Part shown: piece by piece, positions 1 to 11,110 of the stretch
Layout of the letters: the number at the start of each line of letters is the position of its first letter
Position numbering within the stretch: the stretch's first letter is position 1
From: Anniella stebbinsi
Taxonomy: Eukaryota; Chordata; Lepidosauria; Squamata; Anniellidae
Assembly (NCBI GenBank): GCA_029215795.1
Contig: JARDYH010000001.1
Location: 186,689,654 to 186,753,653 of the forward strand
Direction: 5' to 3'
Length of the DNA: 64,000 nucleotides
Position numbers and translations under genes: made by a program
The notes under the pieces: generated by a model
Seen by the model: the letters and a program-made list of their open reading frames with translations, nothing else
What the model was told of the DNA's origin: nothing
Databases searched by the model: none

Positions 1-215
1 GGGAACCAAAAAGGAGGACAGCGTGGCTGCCCACCCCAAGGGTGTGTGCCCACCAGCATGTCCAGCCCCCCGGGGGGCGTGTCAAGCCCCAAGGGTGCAT
101 GCCCACCCGAACATAGCCTTGATCACATGTCTGATTTTGCAGCACACTATTAAGACAAACCGGTTCTACATAACATCCTAATGTTAAAAATCACTGAAAT
201 AAAGAACAAGTGAGA
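1..215 (+). mobile_element. Family 5 'AAAAGGAGGACAG' repeat, cut by window edge
   Basis: The sequence AAAAAGGAGGACAGCGTGGC, followed by repeated GTGTGCCCACC-like text and TGATCACATGTCTGATT, recurs at 57.84-57.97 and 58.74-58.93 kb. The shared right part runs through ATTAAGACAAA, CTACATAA and AATCACTGAAATAA. It is a degraded copy of a non-coding dispersed repeat, probably a DNA transposon. Its left end lies outside the window. Confidence 0.6.
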
Positions 216-1590
216 CATTCAACGTATCTGAAATTAACTTCACTCACTCCTACTTTTGTAGCTTTTCCTATACCATGTGTGATACAGTCTCCCCTTCCCT
301 CAAATATCTTTTCTGACTGCAAATCCTTCACTGGATGACCATAGTCTCACCTCTCTTAACATTTAACACTCTTCCCCCATCACCTTTCTCATACCCATAC
401 AAACAGATTCAGCATACTGCTATCAATGAACAAATGAAGCAGTTGACAACAAACAAGCAACCCAGCATTCAGAAAGAGTATAAAATACCATTACCCTGCA
501 AACATTAGCCATGGAACAAAATGGGCTAAAGGCTTGTTTTAGTCACTTCTCACTAGCTCCTCTTAGCTTGTTTCAACTTCTGGTTTATCAATGAGAAACT
601 ATCACAATGCTACACAAGGCTCTTTGCCTCCTTTTATCCAAATATCTCCAGAATGTACACTTCCTCAGTGTGCAGAGAACAGAAATGCCAATCAGGGAAT
701 GCAATGCTCAGTCCAAAGAAAAATCAGAAATAAGTCCCATCGATTTCAATAAAGCTTATTCTCAGATCAATGAATATAGGATTGCAGCCTTAAATGAAGG
801 TAGTTACAGGGCCATTAGTATTTTATCGCTGTTCATGATAAATCTTCATTGTGATAGAATACACGTCTACTCAGAAGTCCCATTGACCGCAATAGGTCCT
901 GCAATCCCAAAGTCTTAACTTAAACATAATTACAAACACAAAACAGGATTATTGACAGAGGAGGGGGAGATTTCTGCAATTGTGGAGCAAGTTGTCAGGC
1001 ATACACAAGATGAACACAGCTGGCAAGACCTCAAGGTGTGACAAGACACTTTGTGGCTTTTGGATACCAAAGAACAAGAATACCTCTGCTTCTTCACATC
1101 TGTTCACCTTTCTCTAACAAGTGTAAGCCCCTTCTGTCAAGGAGGACTATGCACCCATCAGAGCCTGGCCTCGTGGAACATGCAACCAGCAGGTGCACTC
1201 CAGAAAGATCCTTTCAGGGCCTAGGAGATCCAGACACACTCAAACACACCAAGCCAAGTCACGTTATGCACTCACATCTTACCTTGCCCCCTAGTCCAGA
1301 CATTGCTGCTCACATCCCTTTATGGGCAGCAAAACCTGAGCCAGCTGGGAAGAAGCAACAGGTGGGGAAGACCTCCGGCATTCCATTGAACATGTCAGCG
1401 GCCAGGCTACCTGCTCACCCCTTGCCAGGAATCTCACTGTCTACGATGGCAAAATGTAGGCACCACCTTACAATGGTATCGTTAAGCAATTTTGGATGCT
1501 GGGTGTAATGGTCTTACAGTCCCCTTTATTTCTTAAAATGCATCACTTCACTTCCACATTGCACAGCTGCTACATTTCTGATGTTATAGC
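216..1590. other. No gene recognised
   Basis: Unremarkable AT-leaning sequence. Open frames at 607-918 and 1038-1508 have no recognisable protein content. If MLPH is correctly called, this is intron 2. No exon-like match to the next melanophilin segment was seen here. Confidence 0.5.
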
Positions 1591-1623
1591 AATAATAATA
1601 ATAATAACAACAACAATAATAAT
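1591..1623. repeat. (AAT)n/(AAC)n microsatellite
   Basis: AAT units interrupted by AAC units. Confidence 0.9.
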
Positions 1624-1687
1624 GGCAACCCTGTTATTTTTTCTGTTTCCATACATGTGCAGAGTTTCACATTTTAAACTCACTTAA

Positions 1688-1812
1688 GGTAAATCCTATG
1701 CATGTTTAGAAAGAAAAAAGTCCTACAATTCTCAGCATACCCCAGTCAGCCATACTGGCTAGGGGATTCTAGGTGTTGTAGGACTTTTTTTCTGTCTAAA
1801 CATACAAAGGTT
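1688..1812. mobile_element. Palindromic MITE-like repeat, family 6
   Basis: The left arm ATCCTATGCATGTTTAGA ... AAAAAGTCCTACAA pairs with the right arm TTGTAGGACTTTTTTT ... TCTAAACATACAAAGG, around a loop containing CAGCATACCCCAGTC. A second copy with the same layout lies at 44643-44757. A piece of the right end is at 20421-20452. No coding capacity; a foldback-like non-autonomous element. Confidence 0.7.
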
Positions 1813-2289
1813 GTGCCTTTAACTCACCATGTCACATGATGCGTTAAATAGCATGAATACAGGAATCAAATAGGATTTCCTTCTGCTGTGGAACACCCTT
1901 ACTTAAGAGTAACTCCATTGTGTTATAGGAAAGGATAATATATATATATTAATTAAAATTAAAAAATAAGTATCTTGTCACCTGATACAGAGTTTGCCTC
2001 CCTTACCTTCCTTTCTCTCCCTGAAGCTTCTTGCTGGTCTCTCTTGTTTGCCTGTCTCCCTCTCAACCCTTTTATCTCCCTTGTCTCATTCTCTCTCCAT
2101 CTTCCTCCTCCTCTCTGTCACATATACTGTTTGTGGAGAGGTTTCAACTCCACAAGTATAATGTTTGTTCATTTGTTTGTGGCTATTTTTAAATCCACCT
2201 TTCCACTTGAAGATAAAGTGCTCAATGCAGCCAACATAAAATTAAAGGCAGTAAAAAATAAGTAAAAAATAATGGACAACTAAAAACAG

Positions 2290-2916
2290 TGGGGCATCCT
2301 GGCGAAAGTGCAAGGGGTGGGGGGAACAGCATGACCAACCCCTCTCAGCCCCCTCAATTTTCTCCCAGCTCATGGAACAGTCACCACCCTCCCCATGACC
2401 CTCACCGCCGCCGCCACTTACCAGGACCCCTGCAGTGTGCGCCCTCCATCCATCCATCCACTCGCTCGCCCTTCTCAGCACTGCTTGCTTGGCTAGGCTC
2501 AGGGGAAGGCAAGGGGGGTGGCGCTATGGAAGCGCCATCGCAGCTCCAGGACGAGGCCAGGAAATGCTGCCATGGCTCCAAAACCAGACCAGGCTGCCTG
2601 ACCGATGTGCCAGGCCGAGCCGCGGCTCCAGAGGCAGGGCAGGCCAGGCCAGGCTGTCCGTCGCCGCCAGCCCAGCCAAGGTCATGCCAGGCTGGGCCAT
2701 GGCTCCAGGATTAGGCCGGGCAGCAGCAAGCGGCAGTTCCAGGGCTACGCCAGGCAGCAGTGGCAGCTCCACGGCTAGGCCGGACTGCCGCAGCCGCTGT
2801 AACTTCAGAGTTAGGCTGGATTGCCGCAGCCACGGTGGCTCCAAGGTCAGGCCACCCAGCCACCTGCACTGCCACCTGTGCTGCCGCCTGCACCGCTGCT
2901 GCGCCTGCCAACCCAC
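2290..2916. repeat. GC-rich degenerate CAGGCCAGGC/GGCTCCA-rich stretch
   Basis: The stretch is built of loosely repeated GGCTCCAG, CAGGCCAGGC and GCAGCAGC words with many CpGs. Overlapping open frames on both strands are a result of the composition, and none resembles a known protein. It runs directly into the 159-bp tandem unit upstream of the CR1, so it may be CR1 5' sequence or an independent GC-rich repeat. Confidence 0.45.
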
Positions 2917-3234
2917 CTGTCCCAGAAGTTGGCTTCGCTTCTTCTCCTTGAAATCTTGAGACTTCTGGAGGAAGGCGCAAAGCTGAGTTCTGGGACTGGC
3001 ACATCTTCCTTGTTCTGCATCCCGGGCCGTCACCTGAGCCAGTTCAGGAGACAGCGCGGGACGCAGCGCAAGGAAGATGCATCACCCCCAGGAGTCAGTT
3101 TTGTGTCTTGTCTCTTGTGACTTGTACGGGAAGAAGCAAAAGTGACTTCCAAGACCGGCACATCTTCCTCGCACTGTGTCCTGCGCTGTCTCCTGAGCAG
3201 GTTGAAGAGACAGCATGGGACGCAGCGCAAGGAA
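2917..3234 (+). repeat. Two tandem units of about 159 bp
   Basis: The first copy contains GGCACATCTTCC at 2998 and GGACGCAGCGCAAGGAA at 3059. The second repeats both words 159 bp later (3157 and 3218). The text between is also similar: the CTTCTTCTCCTTG part against TCTTGTCTCTTGTG. The pair ends about 50 bp before recognisable CR1 reverse transcriptase sequence. Confidence 0.7.
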
Positions 3235-4221
3235 TACGTGCTGGTCCAGTCCAGGTTTTTGCAGGTGGGTTGGTCGCCGTAGTCAAGAACCAATCCTGCC
3301 AGACTAATCTGATCTCATTATTTGATCGGGTAACCTCCCTTGTGGACTGTGGGAATGCTGTGGACATAATATATCTTGACTTCAACAAAGCTTTTGACAA
3401 AGTGCATCTTGATGTTATGATTAGCAAAGTAGGTAAAAGTGGGCTAGATGTAACAATGATTAGGTGGATCCACAGTTGGCTACTAAAGGAGTGCTTATCA
3501 ATGGCACTTTCTCAAACTGTGGGGAGGTAATGAGTGTGGTACCACAGGGCTCAGTCCTGGGCTCAGTGCTCTTCAACATTTTTATTAATGATTTGGACAA
3601 GGAGGTGCAGGGAATACTTATCAAATTTGCAGATGACACAGAATTGGGTGGGATAGCTAATACCCTGGAAGACAGAAACAAACTCCAAAGTAATCTTGAT
3701 AGATTGGAGCGCTGGGCTGAAAACAACCGAATGAAATTTAATAGGGATAAATGCCATGTTCTACACCTGGTGGGGTGTAGAACATGGCATGTAAATGCAC
3801 AGTTACAAGATGGGGGATACTTGACTCAGCAATACAACAAGCGAGAAGGATCTTGGAATTGTTATAGATCACAAGCTGAATATGGGCTAACAGTGTGAAG
3901 TGGCTGCAAAAAAAGCAAATGCTCTTTTGGAATGCATTAATAAAAGAATTGATTCCAAATCACGTGAGGAACAGGTTCCCATCTATCCAGCACTGGTTAG
4001 GTCTCATCTTGAGTATTGCGTCCAGTTCTGGGCACCACACTACAAGAAGGATACAGACAAGCTGGAGGGGGTTCAGAGGAAGGCAACGAGGATGATCAGG
4101 GGTCTGGAAACAAAGCCCTATGAGAAGAGACTGAAAGAACTGGGCATGTTTAGCCTCGGGAAGAGAAGACTGAGAGGAGACATGATAGCACTCTTCAAAT
4201 ACTTGAAAGGTTGTCACACAG

Positions 4222-5214
4222 CATGTTTGTCAGTGGTTTTCATATTTACAAATGATGGAAAGGTATAAGATAGACAAATTTGAAAGAGTTTTATGTATAA
4301 ATGATGAGCATGTTATTTCAAAGACATATTAACTTTTGTTAAAGTATGAGACTGAGGATGAACAGGTAAAAGATTGTATGATAAAATAGGCTCAAAATTT
4401 TGGATATAATATTACAATGGATCAGTGGGAAAACATGTGGTTGCGAGGCTTGAAATTTACATTATGCGCTAGATTGAAGGATTTTTTTTATAAAATGATG
4501 TACAGATGGTACATATCTCTGTCAAAATTGGCGAAAATGTATAAAGGGTCATTGGGGAGGTGTTGGAAATGTGAAGATCATGAAGGAACCTTTTATCATC
4601 TTTGGTGGACATTAAAAAAGCGAAATCCTTTTGGATACAAATGTATAATGTAATGCAAAAGGTATTGAAGATTAAAATACAACTGCGACCAGAGTACTTT
4701 TTGCTGGGGCTAATAGATGAACAATTGAGTCAAAGTTGTGGAACTTTGTTTTTATATATGATAACGGCAACAAGACTAATATATGCTCAGAACTGGAAGA
4801 GTAAGAAAATACCAACAGAGGAGGAATGGATACTGAAGATGACAGAGTTGGCAGAAATGGCAAAACTCACTGCGATAATAAAGGAGAAAACAACTATAAA
4901 GTTTAGGGAGGAATGGAAACCTCTGATAGATTTTTTAAAAAAGAGAGAGAAGGGAAGGATATATTTGCAAGTGGATTCAGCGATTAAATTGGAAGAAAAA
5001 CAATTGATAAGATAGGGAAGACATGGAATTCACTCACTATTCTTGTTTATTATTATTATTATTATGATTATTATTATTATTATATCTTTGTTGTGATAAA
5101 GCATAAAAGAAACTTTAGATAGTTTTGTAAGTTGGAGAAATTCGGAAGTCCATCTTAATGTTGTATGTTATTTGTGTTTTATCTTTGTTTGAAAATAATA
5201 AAAAACTTTAAATC
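4222..5214 (+). mobile_element. 5'-truncated L1 LINE inserted in the CR1
   Basis: The insert encodes, with one frameshift near 4605, the C-terminal part of L1 ORF2. This includes the cysteine region (RCWKCEDHEGTFYHLWW) and following text (RPEYFLLGLIDEQ, EEEWILKMTELAEMAKLT). It ends in a short 3'UTR with AATAAAAAAC. The target duplication GAAAGGTTGTCACACAG (17 bp) is perfect at 4205-4221 and 5215-5231. The insert therefore postdates the CR1 and was placed by target-primed reverse transcription. Confidence 0.9.
5048..5083. repeat. (TTA)n microsatellite in the L1 3'UTR
   Basis: ATT/TTA units with one GAT interruption. Confidence 0.9.
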
Positions 5215-5613
5215 GAAAGGTTGTCACACAGAGAAGGGCCAGGATCTCTTCTCGATCATCCCAGAATGCAGAACACAGAATAATGGGCTCAAGTTACAGG
5301 AAGCCAGATTCCGGCTGGACATCAGGAAAAACTTCCTGATTGTTAGAGCAGTACGACAATGGAACCAATGACCTAGGGAGGTGGTGGGCTCTCCCATATT
5401 AGAGGCATTCAAGAGGCCGCTGGACAACCATCTGTCAGGCATGCTTTAAGGTGGATTCCTGCATTGAGCAGGGGATTGGACTTGATGGCCTTATAGGCCC
5501 CTTTCAACTCTACTTTTCTCTGATTCTATGAAGTCGTAAAGTCTTCCCTCTTTTCTATTTTGACAGACATCAAAGTTCCAATTCATATTTCGATGTTTCA
5601 CTTAAGAACTTAC

Positions 5614-5741
5614 TCTAAACGCTCTTCCTCTTTTTTGCGCAGATCAAAGTCCCGCTGAACCACTTCCCAAACATGTTTGGCCTCTTCATCTGTCAGTTTG
5701 GAAAGATCCAGTTTCAGTCCCATATTTAGGAAGCGGAGCAC
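5614..5741 (-). CDS. MLPH: Melanophilin first coding exon (MLPH, N-terminal Rab27-binding helix)
   Basis: The minus strand shows a pyrimidine-rich tract and TTTTTACAG acceptor before 5741, then an 18-nt 5'UTR segment. The ATG is at 5723-5721, followed by 36 codons plus two bases ([36 protein letters not shown]), and the donor GA|GTAAGT falls at 5614/5613. This matches the start of the Slp-homology domain (SHD1) shared by Slac2/Slp Rab27 effectors. [15 protein letters not shown] and [11 protein letters not shown] are closer to melanophilin than to MYRIP as I recall them. Melanophilin links Rab27a on melanosomes to myosin Va. Arg35, the residue changed in human Griscelli syndrome type 3, is present as CGT. 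The exon ends in phase 2, so the FYVE-type zinc-finger exons should lie left of the window. Retrotransposon remnants lie within about 85 bp on both sides. The 128 bases and splice sites are seen; the gene name is family knowledge. Confidence 0.9.
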
Positions 5742-5770
5742 CTGTAAAAAAGAACAAAGATAAGGTAAAG
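5742..5770 (-). promoter_or_regulatory. MLPH: Splice acceptor and polypyrimidine tract of the MLPH exon
   Basis: Read on the minus strand, the bases before the exon are rich in T and C and end in TTCTTTTTTACAG, a strong 3' splice site. It decides that the start codon sits in an internal exon and that at least one untranslated exon lies at higher coordinates. Confidence 0.75.
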
Positions 5771-5789
5771 TGTGTTATCTTGTACAGTT

Positions 5790-6832
5790 ACACGAAGGTG
5801 TTAGAAGCCATTATTAGGGGATTTGGAGCAAAATGCCATCAGTACGCTGATGACACAGAGTTCTCTCACCATGTGACATCTGAATCATGAGAGGCTGTGC
5901 AAGTCCTACATCAGTGCCTGAACTCAGTTATGGGCTGGATGAGGGTCAATAAACTAAAGCTGAATCCTGGCAAAAATGAAACCCTGTGGGTGAGTGGTTC
6001 CCGAGTCTAGGAGTTAGGCTGGTTGCATGTTCTGGATGGGGTGGCACTTCCTCTGAAAAATGAGCTTCTTAGTTTGGTCCATCATCGTTGCTGGAGGCTC
6101 AAGTGGCTGTGTCGGCTTGGAGTGCCTTTTACTATCTTCGGCTGGCTTGTCAGCTACAGCCTGTTCTGGACAGGGATAGATTGGCCACAGTGGTATGGGC
6201 ATTAGTAACCTTTAGACTGGATTATTGCAATGCACTCTATTTGGTGCTGTCCTTAAGGCGGCTCTGGAAGCTGGAGCTAGTGCAGAATGCAACAGCTCGG
6301 CTGTTGTGGGGAGCTGCCTCTTTTCAACTTAGGGAACTGCACTGGCTGCCTATAGCTATAGGGCCAGGTTTAAGGTTTTGGTACTAGTGTACAAAGCTCT
6401 AAACAACTTGGGACCAGGATACCTTGAGAGAGCGCCTTCTCCCTTACCAGGCTGCCTGGTCACTGAGGTCATTGGAGGGCCTGCTCCTGGTGGTTCCACA
6501 TGGACCTTTAGCCTGATTGGAGTCCACCGAGAGAAGATCCTTTAGTGTGGTGACCCCTTCTCTTTGGAACTCCCTGCCCCTTGATGTCAGGGAGGTGTCA
6601 ACCTAGGCTGCTTCTGGCGCCTCCTGAAAACAGTTGTTTTCCAAGAAGCATTCTTCAACTGACCAGCCACTGTTTTTATTGGTCTTTTGTTTTAAATTGA
6701 ACAATTGTAATTTGCTGTTTTTAAGCTTCTTTCTTTTTACTGTTTTATTCCTACGTTCACCACTCCGGAATCTATTTTAGATATGGAGCGGTATATAAAT
6801 ATTTTAAACAAAATAATTAATAAATAAATGAG
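5790..6832 (+). mobile_element. L2 LINE, degraded
   Basis: Frames are broken, but the order is that of L2 reverse transcriptase to 3' end. QYADDTEF (5848-5871, catalytic DD kept) comes first, then a region reading VMGWMRVNKLKLNPGKNE. Next are FRLDYCNALYLVLSLRRLWKL, LVQNATARLLWG and LRELHWLPI. The 3' end has GGAGCGGTATATAAAT and an AATAAATAAA-type tail. It starts about 50-60 bp from the MLPH splice acceptor, inside intron 1. Confidence 0.85.
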
Positions 6833-6839
6833 TCATACT

Positions 6840-7339
6840 TAGAGGTAGTTATCCTTTCTTAGGCAATATTTGTTTTTCCTTCCAAAGTATGTAATTGCCT
6901 CCATCACATCTAGTTTGGTCCTCGGTTTCATCACTCCATAGACAGATGAGATAGATGCAGACCTGTTCTCACAATCTGTGACTACCAGGCCAAATAAAGC
7001 CCACCACTAGCCATGGATTATAGCTTGCCAAGTGCTTGACAATGCCCTGGTTTTGCAGTGCTGGGCAGGCAGCAAATACAAGCAGATAATGGACCCACTG
7101 GTGAAACACTACTCATGGTTAATGAGCTATGTTCAGCTTGGGTGCTTACACCTGGGGAGGCAGCTATAATTTGGAATTCAGGGAGACTTTCATATCAATC
7201 AAGCCCCATCACCCACCCACCTTTGCACATTTTTCAAGCAAGCTATCCACACCATTTCAGGCAAGAAATCCATTTTTCAAGCAAGCTTTCCATACATGAC
7301 ACAGTAGTGTTAAGGGCTATCCACACGGCCATAGGTTTG
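6840..7339. other. No feature recognised
   Basis: Non-coding sequence without a clear repeat match. The word TTTTTCAAGCAAGCT is repeated at about 7230 and 7272. Confidence 0.5.
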
Positions 7340-7900
7340 AACTTTTAAAATCCTAAATGGCTGGGTCCTGAAAGACTGCCTTCTCCCAGATGTACCTAGT
7401 CTAACCTTAAGATCTTCCAGTATCGGAGGCAGTATGCCTATGTGCACCAGTTGTTGGGGAACATGGGCAGGAGGGTACTGTTACACCCGTGTCCTGCTTC
7501 TGGATTTCCCATGGGCAGCTGACTGGCCACTGCATGAAGAGAATGCTGGACTAGACGGACCCTTGGTCTGATCCTGCGGGGCTCTTCATCTGTTCTTAGA
7601 GGCCCTGGACAGAGTGACGACTGGGAGGGGGCTTTTGTTAGTGGCACCCAGTTATGATGGCATACACTCCCCAAAGAGCTTTGCCTGGAACCATATGTAT
7701 GATTTTTTCGGTACCAGGTAAAGACCTTTCGCATTTACTCAGACCACTTAAAAATAGTCTGGGCCTCCCAGTACTGTGTGTTTTAAATGCATTTTAGTTT
7801 TAATAGTTTTGATTGTTTTATGTTGTGTCTGTTTTGTGAGCTGCCCAGAGAACTTCTGTTATGGGTCTGTTATATAAATACAGTTAATAAATAGATTGGT
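7340..7900 (+). mobile_element. L2 LINE 3' end, split by a CR1 tail
   Basis: The left piece (7340-7424) reads LNGWVLKDCLLPD..SLTLRS, the conserved C-terminal region of L2. After a CR1 tail at 7425-7598 the L2 text resumes and ends with GCCCAGAGAACTTCTGTTATGG and a TATATAAATACAGTTAATAAATA tail in two parts, as in the other L2 copies. Confidence 0.7.
7425..7598 (+). mobile_element. CR1 3' end (TTCTTA-tail type) nested in L2
   Basis: CACCAGTTGTTGGGGAACAT, GTCCTGCTTCTGG, GCTGACTGGCCACTG and ACTAGACGGACCCTTGGTCTG occur in the same order as at 25503-25780 and 39583-39822. The copy ends in GTTCTTA. Confidence 0.8.
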
Positions 7901-8519
7901 GTCTGCCTTCTGCTTTCAGATAATATATTGGTCAGATTTAAAAAGTATGTGGATTTCTTTCTAGAAGTAAAAATGACTTCAGATGTTCTTCTGCAGAAAG
8001 TAGGCTAGTAAAATGAAATTCATGAGGATGCCAATGAAGAGACAGAAAGGTCTGCCAAGAAAGTCTGCTGATACTATACAAGCAGGTCAACTTTGTTCAG
8101 TGAAGGCTCAGGCAGAGATATCGTTTGCTAGCTGCCATCTCTTCCAAAGGCAAAATGAAAAATAAAGCCATTACCTGACCATATATGTTAACCATGTACA
8201 TATATGGAAAAATGAAGTTGTTCTTTGTTTTGTGTTGAGTTTAAATTAAATTAAAAACTGCATCTAGGTAGCAAACAAAAAAGATAGACTCATTAATATT
8301 AGGAGGGATGGTGCTAGTCTTCCATATTATGGGACAAATGGAGCAATTGACTTGACCTATACTTCCCAGAATATATTATTACTACACACAAAATAGTCAT
8401 ATTTTGTACTACACAACCTTTCATTCACAAATGTATAGAAAAAAGGGAGTCTTTTTTAGAAAGAAATGTACAAAATATAGCTGGAAACTGTTTTGTCATA
8501 ATGAAACAGAGACAATGAC
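7901..8519. other. No feature recognised
   Basis: AT-rich, non-coding. Nothing beyond short imperfect repeats was seen. Confidence 0.5.
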
Positions 8520-9476
8520 CTCCATCACACCATGTTTTTTCCCTGGGTTGTCCCCGCACTATCTGCCTCCGTTTTGACAGTGCATCAAGCGCTGATCACT
8601 TTCATGCATGTGTGTTGTTGCACTGTTTCAGTGCTATTTCAGCACGTGTATCTTTTCACCTGCGCGGGCTCGCATTGCTAACATACCACCCTGTCTCCTC
8701 CTTTCTCCTTCCCCTTGCAGTTCATTGGTTGTTGTGGCTGGGAGGGCCTTTGAGATGGATGTGGGTTCCTTCCCTCGCCCTAATTCTTATTTTCCCAGGT
8801 TTTATTTATTTTTATTTCTGTGCAAATGCAATTGAATCCAATTCTGGTAGGCTGAAATGGTGTAATTGTGCAATGGTGCAATGGTGTATTTAAGGGATTA
8901 CGGGATTATGGGATTAGGGAAAGTCAACCCCTTGCATGTCCATGGACTGGTCTCATTTCAACAAAGTATTGTTGCACAGTAAAATTTAGGAGAAAGGGGT
9001 GGTGGGGAGAAAAAGAACACACAATGCTTTCCCTAGGATCCTTATAAACCACATTGGCGAATTGGGCATTCATGAGAACAGCCAGTTTACCCGGTTTAGC
9101 CCATACCTACGATCAAGCAGGCATTCCCAAGGAGAATGATGAGGAAAGGAAATTGAAATGGCGTGCTGGAGAAGAACCACCCCACCCCCTCCTTTGGTCA
9201 GCGACACCGCCCTACACATACACCCTTCCACAGACACACACCCAGCAAAAAAATCAGGATGATCCCAAATTGCATCGAAAGGGAAATTACACGGGAATGG
9301 AACAGCGATGTTATCACTCATGGAGAAAAGAACTGGACTTTTCCTGTACCAAAATAAAACGGAAGAGGAGGGGGAAATGGCACGATCACAGCAGGAAGGG
9401 TACAATGTCATGTGCTATGATGCAAAACCGGACACCAGGCATGTCGAGAGTGTGTTAAAACGCTGGTGTGATGGAG
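8520..9476. mobile_element. DNA transposon-like element with 13-bp perfect terminal inverted repeats
   Basis: CTCCATCACACCA at 8520-8532 is matched exactly by its reverse complement TGGTGTGATGGAG at 9464-9476. The interior of about 930 bp has no recognisable transposase; open frames near 9054-9458 match nothing I know. A target duplication is not evident, so the superfamily is unassigned. Confidence 0.55.
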
Positions 9477-10018
9477 CTAAATATTATATAGCTTCCAATC
9501 TTTTATTGTTTTTTTGTGAAATGATGCCCTGGTCATAAGCATCAATCCACTGAAGCCTGTGTGTGGCAGTACATTGAAAAGTAAAACAACCAGATGCAAC
9601 CAGGTCACAGAGAACCTGAGCAATTTTATCTGCAGTATCATAGCAGGCAGATGATGATTCAATATACAGGTGGGATGAGCCAGATTTTGATAGCCCAGGT
9701 GCCACCTAGAACAATGTGATTGTGATGTCTCCTTTTGGATGCTTTGGTGGGGGAAAACAAAGCCCTCTATGCCTCCATCAGTGACTTGGCATAGTCCTGG
9801 TAATTTACTCGAAATTGTGTTTTGTCAGATTTGGCATCAATCCTTAGCTATCTGTACTTGACTCCCCCGTCTCTTCTATTAAACCAGGGGATTGAATGCT
9901 GCCACCCCTTGCAAATGACCCTTTTGAGATGCATGTTGATGGACATGGTGACTGACCCATTTCCCCTCAGGAAATTGAAAACGCAGTCACTGCTAAGAAC
10001 AATATGGGAGGTCTCCAG
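9477..10018. other. No feature recognised
   Basis: Non-coding sequence. No supported repeat family or exon. Confidence 0.45.
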
Positions 10019-10149
10019 GACAGGATCTACAATATTGCTTTAAAATAGTTTATAACGGTTTTGACAACTGTTGGGGCCCAGGACACACTCCATAGACAGT
10101 TTTCAAATCATTTTCAAAGTGTCATATCCTGCTTGGTGTAGATCTGGCC
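10019..10149 (-). mobile_element. Family 2 MITE, copy a
   Basis: Ends are GACAGGATCTACA and TGTAGATCTGGCC. The core contains GGGGCCCAGGACACACTCCAT, split here by no insertion. The 3-bp flanks CAG (left) and CAT (right) agree at two of three positions. Length 131 bp, non-coding. Confidence 0.8.
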
Positions 10150-10819
10150 CATGAATACTCTGGAATCTGATGGGATCTGTAAATCTCCTGGGGTGATGGA
10201 AAGAAGCCCTACATGCTACACCAATCCCACCAATGTGACCACCAAGATAGATAGTTCCACCAAGAAAAGACCTGAACGTGCCCTTCCCAGGGAGGCTCAC
10301 TTGATGCCTTCATTGCTTTCATGTAGGTACCAGGCACAATCTTTTCTTTTCCCAGGCTTTTAATAAACCATTTCTGTTAGCTTTTAAAACTTAGAACACT
10401 TTTGATTTTACCATCTATTTGAATGGAGCTTTCGTGATTTAGTTTGTTGCATTACTATGTATGTTTCGTTATTTTATTTTCTATTTTAAGAAATTATGCT
10501 TTTCTTGTTTTTGCTGCTTTATAAACTGAAGATGTGGGATTTGAATTATGGAAATAAATAAATCTGTAACCATTTGGCTTGTGCCAGTCAGACCAGTTAT
10601 GTACCATACACATCCAGCTAGTGTTCAGTATGACAGATCAGGTTGGCAGTTTCCTCAGTATTGTTGACGAAAACGATGATTTTACTTACATCACATCAGC
10701 AGTAGAATAAAACCTGGAAGGCTTGTCAAAGTCAGATCCAGTCTGTCTAAGGCTGGAGGGAAAATCAAAATGGGCCCAAATGATAAGTTGTTTACTGCCC
10801 CTCCTCATCCTTCATTTTC

Positions 10820-11110
10820 CCTACCCAATGGCCTTTGTCCCAGGTAAATCACCTTATGACACTGAAATTCATCTGCCATTTTGCTGCCCATTCAAGCAGT
10901 CTGGAAGTACCGTTTTGGATTTCTTCATGATCTGCTTGGGATTTTATTATCCCCTACAATTTGATGTAATCCACAAACTTGGTTACCCCATTATTGGACC
11001 TAATGCTAGATAAAGTCAGTAAGTTCAATTACACTGGCCCCAATACAGACTCGCTATCTAAACTATCTAATCTCTTGTACTGTCATCCCATAACTGCAAA
11101 CTTCCCTGAG
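10820..11110 (-). mobile_element. Old CR1/L3-type fragment
   Basis: CACCTTATGACACTGAAATT, TTTGCTGCCCATTCAAGCAG, TTCATGATCTGCTTGGG and TGATGTAATCCACAAACTTGG are the diverged antisense text of a vertebrate CR1/L3 3' region. It is old and heavily mutated. Confidence 0.5.

Larger units (their letters stand above)
3283..5531 (+). mobile_element. CR1 LINE, 5'-truncated and frame-broken, interrupted by an L1
   Basis: Reverse transcriptase blocks appear in order but in shifting frames: KNQSCQTNLISLF, VDIIYLDFNKAFDKV, VPQGSVLGSVLFN, the catalytic box FADDTELGG (both aspartates kept), RLERWAENNRMKFN and QFWAPHYKKDTDKLE. Frameshifts fall near 3480 and 3890. Coding similarity stops at 4205, where a 993-bp L1 has inserted, and resumes at 5215 with the 3'UTR (AAGGTTGTCACACAG, GATGGCCTTATAGGCCCC). 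The end is the typical CR1 tail of TTCTCTGATTCTATGAA. Its tail lies about 80 bp from the MLPH donor. It is a dead copy. Confidence 0.9.

Noticed and set aside
2289..3120. CpG-island promoter or proline/alanine-rich gene
   Set aside because: Overlapping frames on both strands are composition effects, and the sequence is degenerate repeat ending in a 159-bp tandem next to CR1.
1..5613. Next MLPH exon (zinc-finger region) on the minus strand
   Set aside because: No cysteine-rich CxxC text with splice sites was found; it probably lies left of the window.
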